Shown here: positions 52,359 to 60,000 of the stretch, piece after piece
How positions within the stretch are numbered: position 1 is the first letter of the stretch
Layout: every line of letters begins with the position of its first letter
From: Anaerococcus rubeinfantis
GTDB lineage: Bacteria > Bacillota > Clostridia > Tissierellales > Peptoniphilaceae
Length of the DNA stretch: 64,000 nt
Assembly: GCF_001487145.1 (NCBI RefSeq)
Contig: NZ_LN913015.1
Location: forward strand, 96,274 to 160,273
Direction: 5' to 3'
Position numbers and translations under genes: made by a program
The notes under the pieces: generated by a model
What the model was told of the DNA's origin: nothing
Seen by the model: the letters and a program-made list of their open reading frames with translations, nothing else
The model's database searches: none

Positions 52359-53720
52359 TTATTTTTCTACAGCAGCTTTTTCATCTTTCCAAGTATTAAC
52401 GAAAGCATCTTTTACTTCATCCCATTTCATTTCTCCAGAAGCATATTGTCCTAGAGCTTGACCAAAGAAATCTTTGAAAGCTTGACTTGGGAATGATGTA
52501 AAGTTCCAGTCAATATTGTATAAGTCTTCATCAGACATATATTTTACAACTTCTTTTGCGAGTGGATCTGATGGTTGGTCTTTTTCTTCAAATGTATCAA
52601 ATGGTGAAATGAATCCAAGATCTTTTGTTACAAATTCTTTTCCTTTTTCAGATGTAAATAACCAAGTTAAAAATTCTTCTGTTGCTTTTTGGTCTTCTTC
52701 ACTAGCTTTTGAGTTTACAGAGAAGAAGTTTTCAGTTCCAATACAAATTCCTTGTTTTTCTTCGCCCTTAACACCTGTATAAACTGGTAAAAATTTAATA
52801 TTTTCTTCTTTTACCTTATTTCCATTAACTTCAGAAATTTGGCTCCATGCCCAGTTACCATTTTGAACAAATGCTGCTTTTTCAAGTGCAAATTCAGCCA
52901 TAGAATCTGTTACAGCTTTTCCTGTTAAAGCATTTGCTTCAACTGTAGAATTCTTTATATAAAGATCAAAGATATTTTTGAAATTTTCAGCATATTTGAA
53001 TTTAACTTCATCCATATCCTTTACCTTGTTGTCTTTATATTCATAATAAATTGGTAAGTTTGCAAGGTGAGTTTGCCATCTCCAGTCTTCACCTGGTTTT
53101 AAAGATGTACAAGCAAAAGCACCATCAATTCCAAGATCTTTCTTTTTAGCTTGCATATCCTCAGCAACTTCTTTTAATTTTTCAAAATTATTAATCTCAT
53201 CAACGCTTTTAATTTTTGCACCGTCAAGACCAATATATTTTTGTAAGATTGCATCGTTGTAGATTATTCCATATCCTTCAACTACATAAGGAATACCAAA
53301 AACTCCATCCCCATCTTTAACAGCAAGTTCTTTGTCAATAAGATGTTTATAAAGCTCAGAATCTTTCAAATCTTTTGTATAATCTTTCCAATTTTGATAG
53401 CCAATAGGACCATTTATTTGGAAAAGAGTTGGAGCATCTTTTTTAGTAATTTCTGCTTTCAAAGTAGATTCATAAGTACCACTTGCGGCAGTTACAACTT
53501 TTACAGGAACACCAGTTTCATCTGTATAAGTTTTTGCAATTTTGTTCCAAACTTCCTCAACTTCAGGTTTAAAGTTTAAATAATAAACAGAACCTTTTGC
53601 ACTTTCTCCGCTTGCTGCGTTAGAATTGTTGTCAGCATCATTTTTTTGTCCACAAGATGTAAGAGTAAGAGTAGATGCTAGCACCAAAGCAGCTCCTAAT
53701 AACGTTTTCTTTAATTTCAT
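52359..53720 (-). CDS. maltodextrin/sugar ABC transporter substrate-binding lipoprotein
   Basis: A 453-residue solute-binding lipoprotein. Signal peptide with lipobox LTLTSCGQ (Cys ~23) and a short Asn/Ser-rich spacer; the mature part has typical carbohydrate cluster motifs, GIPYVVEGYGIIYNDAILQK near residue 140 and AAFVQNGNWAWSQ near 290. First gene of the operon, captures the sugar outside the cell. GGAGGGAAA precedes the ATG. The sugar is inferred to be maltodextrin from malQ in the operon. Confidence 0.9.
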   Translation of the reverse strand: MKLKKTLLGAALVLASTLTLTSCGQKNDADNNSNAASGESAKGSVYYLNFKPEVEEVWNKIAKTYTDETGVPVKVVTAASGTYESTLKAEITKKDAPTLFQINGPIGYQNWKDYTKDLKDSELYKHLIDKELAVKDGDGVFGIPYVVEGYGIIYNDAILQKYIGLDGAKIKSVDEINNFEKLKEVAEDMQAKKKDLGIDGAFACTSLKPGEDWRWQTHLANLPIYYEYKDNKVKDMDEVKFKYAENFKNIFDLYIKNSTVEANALTGKAVTDSMAEFALEKAAFVQNGNWAWSQISEVNGNKVKEENIKFLPVYTGVKGEEKQGICIGTENFFSVNSKASEEDQKATEEFLTWLFTSEKGKEFVTKDLGFISPFDTFEEKDQPSDPLAKEVVKYMSDEDLYNIDWNFTSFPSQAFKDFFGQALGQYASGEMKWDEVKDAFVNTWKDEKAAVEK

Positions 53721-53854
53721 AAAAATTTCCCTCCATTTTTATTTTTTCCTAACCAAAAATAATTTCAAAAGAAAGCCCTAAAAATTTTTTCATATTTCTC
53801 TTATTTTTTTTGATTTTAAAATTTACTTTATAAAAAAATAAGGCAAACTATTTT

Positions 53855-53904
53855 CGGTATCGTTTCCGTAAATTCACTATATCATATAAAATTATAAAAA
53901 TCAA
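53855..53904 (-). promoter_or_regulatory. maltodextrin operon promoter with LacI-type operator
   Basis: Minus strand: TTGATT (53899-53904), 17-base spacer, TATAGT (53876-53881), then CGGAAACGATACCG (53855-53868), a near-palindrome with the central CG of LacI-family sites. Placement across the transcription start fits direct repression by the LacI protein of this operon; a CcpA site is an alternative reading. The 300 bases to the left boundary of the next gene (53905-54187) are plain AT-rich sequence. Confidence 0.75.
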
Positions 53905-54187
53905 GCTTTTTTTAAATTATTTTTTAAATTTTTTCCAAAAATAATCCTCTATTTTAAAAGATTTCTTAAAGCTTTTATATTTTAATACAAAAAATTTCTA
54001 AACAAATTCTATTTATTTTTAATTTTCAAATGAAATTTCATAACATTTTCCTAAAAATTTTTACTTTAAAACAAAATTAATCCAAAATTTATAAATTTCT
54101 TGATTTAATACCATGCAGTAAGCTCTTATAATAGGAAATAATTTTTTGGACAAAACTATTTGAACTTAATAATCTATGATTGATATT

Positions 54188-54445
54188 TTAATATAATAAA
54201 TCATGAAAACTTGCAATCATAATAATAGCAAAACCAATCATCATTAAATTTTTAAAAAAATACTCGCTTTTACTAAGTTTTTCTTTTTTTATAAAAGTTT
54301 TATAAACCATTCCAAACAAAATCATACTTGAAAATATTGCATTTGGACCGCTAGTGTCTAGTTTTTTTATCCGCGATATTATCATTACAAGAATATACGC
54401 AAGGCTTGCTCCAATAATTTGAAAATTTACTGTCCTATCCTTCAT
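54188..54445 (-). CDS. small membrane protein, unknown
   Basis: An 85-residue protein with three hydrophobic segments (residues ~8-24, ~36-50, ~66-84). It overlaps the upstream nitroreductase-like gene by 11 bases, so it is translationally coupled, and it has GGAGAGAAAA before its ATG. No family recognised. Confidence 0.6.
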   Translation of the reverse strand: MKDRTVNFQIIGASLAYILVMIISRIKKLDTSGPNAIFSSMILFGMVYKTFIKKEKLSKSEYFFKNLMMIGFAIIMIASFHDLLY

Positions 54446-55100
54446 TTTTCTCTCCCAAATATTTTTCTGCTAATTCCAAATGATATTTTATTATTCCAAA
54501 ATCAACTTTTGAATAAGGACCAATCTTTCTAATCAAATCATAAGACCCATCATCTTTAAATTCAAGATAAAATTTTTGTTGGTTTAAAGCTGTTGGGGCA
54601 AGTTTACAAAATTCTAAAATTATCCTATTTTTTTCATTATCAAATTCTTTTATGTTTGATAAGATATGATCATCTTTAGATTTATGAATATTTCCCTTTT
54701 CATCCCCATAAGCAAAGGCAATAAGGCAAAGTTCTTTTTCATTTTTATTTATTTTTGCCATAGACTTTCCATGAGTAAGACCAACCCAACAAGTGCTTAG
54801 GCCCAAGTTTTCTAAATACAAAAGCAAATCTTGTCCAAAATATCCAATTTTTTCATCCAAATCCGAAGATTTTTCTCCAACTAAGCTTATATAATTATTC
54901 GCATTTTTAAAAGATCCATAGGTGAAAATTTTTGATTTAAAACACTTAGGCTCATCAAAAAAGACTTGAAAATTGAGCCCTACTTTTTCATTAAGGATTT
55001 TTACTTTTTCCTTAATTTTATTCTTTTTTTTCTCTTCAATTTTCAAATCTTTAAATTTTCTAACAGAATGCCTATTTCTAATTAAATCTAAATAATTCAT
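54435..55100 (-). CDS. nitroreductase-like flavoprotein (TM1586 type)
   Basis: A 221-residue protein of the nitroreductase superfamily. The N-terminal RNRHSVRKFKD is the FMN-binding start of the family, and DLLLYLENLGLSTCWVGLTHG and CKLAPTALNQQKFYLEF match the second pseudo-half typical of TM1586-like members, in which the domain is formed by internal duplication. Substrate unknown. GGAGGAAAT precedes the ATG. Confidence 0.78.
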   Translation of the reverse strand: MNYLDLIRNRHSVRKFKDLKIEEKKKNKIKEKVKILNEKVGLNFQVFFDEPKCFKSKIFTYGSFKNANNYISLVGEKSSDLDEKIGYFGQDLLLYLENLGLSTCWVGLTHGKSMAKINKNEKELCLIAFAYGDEKGNIHKSKDDHILSNIKEFDNEKNRIILEFCKLAPTALNQQKFYLEFKDDGSYDLIRKIGPYSKVDFGIIKYHLELAEKYLGEKNEG

Positions 55101-55231
55101 ATTTCCTCCTTATAAATTTTTACCCTAACAAGTCTTATCTATTGATAAAATATTAAAGAACAAAAAATCCACCTTAATTCGATTAAAATCCTATGTTTTA
55201 TCAAATCAAGATGGATAATTAATTTAAAATA

Positions 55232-55498
55232 TTATAAGAAATTGTATCCCATTACCATAGTTATTGGAAAAGCTAAAATTAATAAAATATTCAAAAATGA
55301 CAAAATTATATTTTTATTTTTTATAGAAAAAATCATTCCTATTATCCCCAAAATTGGACAAATGAAAATAGTTGCAAGTCCAATAGGTCTTAATCCATTT
55401 CCAAGCATAAATTCCAAACTATGGACTGGTAAAAATAAAGATATAAGCCAAATCGCAAGTCCCAAAATAAATACAGGTATTTCTATTTGTTTTTTCAT
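55232..55498 (-). CDS. small membrane protein, unknown
   Basis: An 88-residue protein with three hydrophobic segments covering nearly the whole length (FILGLAIWLISLFLPV; GLATIFICPILGIIGMIFS; ILSFLNILLILAFPITMVMG). AGGAGGAT precedes the ATG. Single gene; nothing more can be said of its role. Confidence 0.6.
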   Translation of the reverse strand: MKKQIEIPVFILGLAIWLISLFLPVHSLEFMLGNGLRPIGLATIFICPILGIIGMIFSIKNKNIILSFLNILLILAFPITMVMGYNFL

Positions 55499-55586
55499 AT
55501 CATCCTCCTATATATTAAAATACTACCCGAATAAAATCCAATAAAACTTCTTTATAAATCTTTTGATTTTATTTGCAAATAAAAAA

Positions 55587-55602
55587 AGGAGCTTTAACTC
55601 CT
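55587..55602 (-). terminator. terminator hairpin, distal duplicate at copy A
   Basis: AGGAGCTTTAACTCCT, exactly repeated at 55858-55873. On the minus strand it is followed by a seven-T run, so this copy still has a full terminator layout. Confidence 0.85.
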
Positions 55603-55857
55603 CAGAGCGTATACAAAGTCAGTTTAATAATTCATTAACGATTTAAAAATTAAATTACGCTAAAACCCATCTCGACTAGATAAATATGCCTTGATTTGGC
55701 ATATTTATCCCTAAAACTAAATGCGAAAGCACGAAAAAGTTTGCGGAGCAAATATGTTTTAGTGTGAGTGAAACGAACGCATGGAGAGATCTCATGAGAT
55801 TTCTCGACTCACTACGTTCGCTCGAAATGGGTGAAAATTGAGTTTGTCAATAGTCTG
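55603..55857 (+). mobile_element. 255-bp MITE-like element (copy A)
   Basis: Begins CAGAGCGTATACAAAGTC, ends TTTGTCAATAGTCTG; ends are imperfect inverted repeats. Ordered internal parts: AACCCATCTCGACTA, variable hairpin GATAAATATGCC / GGCATATTTATC around TTGATTT (55679-55709), CTAAAAC...GTTTTAG stem, GAGTGAAACGAACG pairing with CGTTCGCTCG, the GAGATCTCATGAGATTTCTC palindrome, and TCGAAATGGG. Non-coding. Bounded by an exact 16-bp duplication of a terminator hairpin; the best-preserved copy here. Confidence 0.88.
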
Positions 55858-55873
55858 AGGAGCTTTAACTCCT
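55858..55873 (-). terminator. terminator hairpin, proximal duplicate at copy A
   Basis: Same 16 bases as 55587-55602, 5 bases past the stop of the TIGR03915 gene, but now followed by the element rather than a T run. Confidence 0.75.
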
Positions 55874-55877
55874 CTTA

Positions 55878-56609
55878 TCACTTTATCCTATTTTTTTCTG
55901 GCAAATATTTCCAATATTTTTTTGGCATATTTGAAATCATAAGTTTTTTGTTTTTTCGCTCTTTTATGGAAATAGAATCATAAAATCCTATCCATAAATC
56001 TTTGAAAAATTTCTCTTCATCGCTTTCTTCTATAGAAAGATTTAAAATTTCTACCACTTCAACATTTCCAAAAATCGAAATAAAGGCTTTTTTTCGATTT
56101 TTATCGTAAATAATAAATTTTTCCTTGGGCATTCTTTCCAGAAAATGCCTTGAAAGATCTTCCAAAATATAGTTATGAGATTCGTATTGAGCAAATAAAA
56201 ATCCTTCTTGAATTTCCCTAAATCTCAAAAGCCCCTTTAAAGCATGGGCTTCACTTGTATAATTTTTTATCATTTTATTAAAGGCTATGGCGTATTTGTT
56301 GGTTGAATTTATAAATTTTTCACCCTTTAAAAAGATAAGCTTAATTAGCCTTGCGATTATAGTCTCCTTATTTTTATAATCAGATTTAAAGGCTATTTTT
56401 ATTTGATAAAAAAATTCTACAGAAAAATTTTTCTTTATAGAATCTTCCACCCTTTTCGCCTTTTCAAAATCCGTTTTGATTAATTTTTGGTCAAGAAAAG
56501 AAATTTGATCTTTTTCATTTTCAATTTTTATTTTAAATAGGTCCTTGTAAGAGATAAAAACCGCCGTCAAAAATCCCTCAAATGACCCATCATATATAAT
56601 AATTTTCAT
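55878..56609 (-). CDS. TIGR03915-type DNA metabolism protein, partner of radical SAM enzyme
   Basis: A 243-residue protein starting IIYDGSFEGFLTAVF, the hallmark of the TIGR03915/DUF4130 family, with AHALKGLLRFREIQEGFLFA in the middle and FLERMPKEKFIIYDKNRKKA. It is nearly always encoded next to the radical SAM protein found here at 56613, and the pair is annotated as putative DNA modification or repair. The conserved DNA-glycosylase-like context suggests it handles damaged or modified bases, but the reaction is not established from sequence. Confidence 0.82.
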   Translation of the reverse strand: MKIIIYDGSFEGFLTAVFISYKDLFKIKIENEKDQISFLDQKLIKTDFEKAKRVEDSIKKNFSVEFFYQIKIAFKSDYKNKETIIARLIKLIFLKGEKFINSTNKYAIAFNKMIKNYTSEAHALKGLLRFREIQEGFLFAQYESHNYILEDLSRHFLERMPKEKFIIYDKNRKKAFISIFGNVEVVEILNLSIEESDEEKFFKDLWIGFYDSISIKERKNKKLMISNMPKKYWKYLPEKNRIK

Positions 56610-56612
56610 ATT

Positions 56613-57848
56613 TTACCCAAAAAATGACAACTGCTCAAAAGATTTTGGGTCAGAAAGGCTCATCCTATCCTTCAAATCTTTTTGGTTCTTAAATTTTATA
56701 CCTTGGTATTTGCCGTTGACTGTAATAAAATTCCTGGCTTTTTTTACAGAAATGTTTAAAGCTTTTAAGTGGTAATATTCAAGTTTTCTGTATTTTCTTG
56801 CATTTACAATTTTTCTCGCGGAAACTCTCCCAATTCCTGGAATTTTCATTAAATCATAGAAGCTTGCCTTGTTTATTTCCATAGGAAATTTTCCAATATT
56901 ATTTATAGCCCAATCTGTCTTAGGATCTATTCTTAGGTCAAAATTTTTATTTTCTTCATTTAATAAATCTGAAGATTTAAAGCCATAAAATCTCAAAAGC
57001 CAATCAGCTTGGTAGATCCTGTGCTCTCTTAAAAGAGGCGCTTTTTTTACATCTTTGGTAAATTCACTTTTTACAACCGGAACAAAAGCTGAATAAAAAA
57101 CCCTTTTTAACGAATAAGCATCATACAAATTTTCTGCCCTAGTCACTATATCAAAATCACTTTCTTCAGCTGCTCCGATTATCATTTGAGTTGTTTGACC
57201 CGCTGGAAGAAATTTGGGCGTGTGCCTGTATAATTTTATTTCATTTTTTCTTTGGACGATTTTTTCCTTGGCATAAGTCATAGAAGATTCAATTTGCCTT
57301 ATAGATTTTTGGGGAGCTAGGATTTTTAGAGATTTTTCTGTAGGAAGCTCTACATTTATACTCATCCTATCAACCAAAAGCCCCATTTTTTTGACCAAAT
57401 CAGAATCAGCCCCCGGGATTGATTTCATGTGAATATAACCATTATAATGGTATTCATTTCTCAAAATATCCGCAGTTTTTATCAAAAGCTCCATTGTATA
57501 ATTTGGATTTTTTATTACCCCAGATGATAAAAATAAACCCTCAATATAATTTCTCCTATAAAAATTTATAGTAAGATCTGCAACTTCTCTTGGACTAAAC
57601 TCTGCCCTCTTTGTGACATTTGATGACCTATTTATACAATACTCACAATCATACACGCACTTATTGGTAAATAAAATTTTTAAAAGAGAAATACACCTTC
57701 CATCCTCACTCCAAGAATGACAAATACCAGAAACATGGCCATTGCCCAAACCTTTTGAAGAATTTTTCCTATTAGATCCCGAAGAAGAACAAGACACATC
57801 ATATTTAGCAGCATCAGTCAAAATCTCCAACTTTTCTAAAATGTCCAT
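56613..57848 (-). CDS. putative DNA modification/repair radical SAM protein
   Basis: A 411-residue radical SAM enzyme of the TIGR03916 type. The cluster motif CVYDCEYCINR (CxxxCxxC) is near residue 73, with a preceding cysteine in HVSGICHSW. The C-terminus carries a helix-hairpin-helix DNA-binding motif, LMKIPGIGRVSARKIVNARK, consistent with a DNA substrate. It precedes the TIGR03915 partner by 3 bases. GGAGGGG precedes the ATG. Confidence 0.88.
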   Translation of the reverse strand: MDILEKLEILTDAAKYDVSCSSSGSNRKNSSKGLGNGHVSGICHSWSEDGRCISLLKILFTNKCVYDCEYCINRSSNVTKRAEFSPREVADLTINFYRRNYIEGLFLSSGVIKNPNYTMELLIKTADILRNEYHYNGYIHMKSIPGADSDLVKKMGLLVDRMSINVELPTEKSLKILAPQKSIRQIESSMTYAKEKIVQRKNEIKLYRHTPKFLPAGQTTQMIIGAAEESDFDIVTRAENLYDAYSLKRVFYSAFVPVVKSEFTKDVKKAPLLREHRIYQADWLLRFYGFKSSDLLNEENKNFDLRIDPKTDWAINNIGKFPMEINKASFYDLMKIPGIGRVSARKIVNARKYRKLEYYHLKALNISVKKARNFITVNGKYQGIKFKNQKDLKDRMSLSDPKSFEQLSFFG

Positions 57849-57919
57849 AGCCCCTCCTTCTTTTAGACTCTTAATGTCCTATAATTATATAGGAATTTTT
57901 TAAAAATTTCAAGAAAAAT

Positions 57920-57936
57920 AGAGGCCATAAGCCTCT
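57920..57936 (-). terminator. terminator of the GNAT-like gene
   Basis: AGAGGC / GCCTCT stem with a 5-base loop and flanking A/T runs, 70 bases beyond the stop at 58006. Confidence 0.65.
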
Positions 57937-58005
57937 TTAATATTTTTATCTTAATTGAAAATTTATAAAAGATTTAATTCCTTCTTTATATAACACTATA
58001 AAATT

Positions 58006-58734
58006 TTACTTTCTATCAATTGACATAAAAGTAAAAGCAAGTCTATAACCTGAATTTATGGATAGGTTCATTGAATCTATGTGGGAAAATTGACTTGCTG
58101 TAATTGGCAACACTTCTTTATTATTTTTTAAAATTTCATAGGTCATATTGTTTAGCATATAAGCCATAATTTTCTTATATTTTTGATCTTTGGAAAATTT
58201 TTGACAGGAAAATTCCCAAAAATATTTAGAATTTTTGCTAAAAGATCCCAATCCTATTAATTTTTTACCATCATAATAGGCATAGGCAAATTTCGAATTA
58301 AAATAAGGGTCATCAAAATCAAATACAAATTTATATTTTTTGTATTTTTCAGAATTTTTAAGGTCGATTTTTTCAAATTTAAAGGGACCTTCAATTTTTT
58401 TGAAATTTTTATTAGGCTCAAATACTGGACCATAATTTACAATTTTTTGACCATATTTTCCAATGATTTTAACTATTTTATAAATATTTTCATATTCAAA
58501 AAACCATTCTGATGGAAAATCTCCCAGTTCATTTTTTAATTTTTCTAAAAGTTCTTTATTATCCGACTTTACAATAAGATTTTTTCCACAGCCAATTATA
58601 GAAGTTGGATAAAGATTGTAGGTCAAGGATTCTTCTTTAAATTTCATATTTAAAAAAATATTTTTATTTTCAACTAAATCATCATTTTCTAAATCAAAGT
58701 CGTAAAGAATTTGTTTTTTTGTTAAATTTCTCAT
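58006..58734 (-). CDS. GNAT-like acetyltransferase domain protein
   Basis: A 242-residue protein. The N-terminal half (residues ~1-115) is a mixed alpha/beta domain not recognised. The C-terminal half shows a degraded GNAT fold: YAYYDGKKLIGLGSFSKNSK, then ITASQFSHIDSMNLSINSGY, in which the serine-asparagine pattern replaces the usual CoA loop and the final NSGYRLAFTF resembles the GNAT GF/Y motif. Monocistronic. Substrate unknown. Confidence 0.6.
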   Translation of the reverse strand: MRNLTKKQILYDFDLENDDLVENKNIFLNMKFKEESLTYNLYPTSIIGCGKNLIVKSDNKELLEKLKNELGDFPSEWFFEYENIYKIVKIIGKYGQKIVNYGPVFEPNKNFKKIEGPFKFEKIDLKNSEKYKKYKFVFDFDDPYFNSKFAYAYYDGKKLIGLGSFSKNSKYFWEFSCQKFSKDQKYKKIMAYMLNNMTYEILKNNKEVLPITASQFSHIDSMNLSINSGYRLAFTFMSIDRK

Positions 58735-58823
58735 CTTTTTTCTCTTTTCTGCTTATGTAATTGAATTTGACATCTTTTTTTATCTATAATATTCTATAAA
58801 TAGAGAAAAAGAAAGGATTTTTT

Positions 58824-59090
58824 ATGAAAACAAGTGTAATTTTTATAGTAATTTTAATAATAATAGCAATAGTAAATTTCCTTTTATTGTCAAAATTCAG
58901 TTTTGGTGATGATAGGGATAGGAAAATTTTTAATAAAACCTGCTCTCACACCCTAATGGCCTTTATAATATATCTTTTACTTGATATGATTTTACCTTTT
59001 ACAAATAATACTGATTCTTTTACAAATCTTTTTGTAATTTCTTTCTTATTTTTGATCAATCAACTTGTCTATAGGAAGAAATTCTCATAA
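58824..59090 (+). CDS. small membrane protein, unknown
   Basis: An 88-residue protein with three hydrophobic segments (SVIFIVILIIIAIVNFLLLS; HTLMAFIIYLLLDMILPF; LFVISFLFLINQLVY). AAAGGATT precedes the ATG. Single gene, divergent from the GNAT-like gene. Confidence 0.55.
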   Translation: MKTSVIFIVILIIIAIVNFLLLSKFSFGDDRDRKIFNKTCSHTLMAFIIYLLLDMILPFTNNTDSFTNLFVISFLFLINQLVYRKKFS

Positions 59091-59133
59091 TTTTTTAATA
59101 TAAAAATCAAAAATTTAAAATTTGGAACAAAAA

Positions 59134-59173
59134 AAATCGACTTTAAACTTTCTTTACAATTTAAAGTCGATTT
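59134..59173. terminator. bidirectional terminator
   Basis: Perfect 14-bp inverted repeat AAATCGACTTTAAA / TTTAAAGTCGATTT with A and T runs on either side; ends the small membrane protein gene and any leftward transcript. Confidence 0.8.
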
Positions 59174-59970
59174 ATTTTATATGTCCACTAGCACAGCTTT
59201 CTGATTTTGGTTCAATCACTCTTATGTCCTTTCTCTTTTCATATTTAAATTTTATATATTAAATATCTCAGCACTTTGACAATTTTTGTATATTTTTTTA
59301 TTTTATGGGAAAACTTCCTCCTAACAAAACTTTTATCTATTCAATTGTTAGCTTGCTTTTTATTTAGTCTATAAACAAATCTTTTAGAAAAATGTCAGAT
59401 GGCTCTACTTTTACAATTAATTTCCACCACTTTTTCCACGAAAACCTATATTATTTGCTTTTTTTAAATAAATCTCCACAATTGTAAAGTTGTATAATAT
59501 AAGATTTCAGATTTTAAATCCATTTAAATTCTTATAGCTAAATACCTTTATAGTTTTAAAATCTCTTCTATATTACTATAAATTCTAAGCTTTTTTATAT
59601 CCATGCTAGTGGACTATCAGAAGTATTATCTTCTGTTATTATAATGATACCCAGTGAAATCGATTCTAAACATTATTTTAAAAATTTTTTTAATTTTTTT
59701 GAAATTTTTTAATAAATTTCTTTTTAATCAAATTTTATTTTTCCTCCTTGTTTTAATCTATTATTCTGCTTTTTGATAATTTAAATATTTTAATTTTTTT
59801 ATGAAAATGAAAGATTTTTTTGTAATAATATTTTAGAAAGATAAGCTATTTTCTTAAATTTTTCTTATAAATTTTTTGAAAAATCTCCTAATTTTTAAGA
59901 AATTTACTAATTCCAATAAAGAAATAAAGAACAAAAATTATTTTTGGTAACGTTTGTCTAATTCCTTTTA
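59174..59970. other. 800-base region with possible gene debris
   Basis: No intact gene. On the minus strand, short frames end VIEPKSESCASGHIK (TAA near 59177) just before the terminator, and WKKWWKLIVKVEPSDIFLKD near 59390, separated by stops. An 11-bp inverted repeat GTCCACTAGCA / TGCTAGTGGAC lies at 59183-59193 and 59604-59614. It may be the worn remains of a gene or element; nothing is identifiable. The last part (59940-59955) contains TGGTAACGTTTGTC, a weak cre/LacI-like site before the dipeptidase gene. Confidence 0.35.
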
Positions 59971-60000
59971 TTGTTTTATAATATGATTTGGAGGTACACT

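Noticed and set aside
59940-59955. Firm cre site for the dipeptidase gene
   Set aside because: TGGTAACGTTTGTC fits the cre consensus only loosely, and its position relative to a promoter is unclear.
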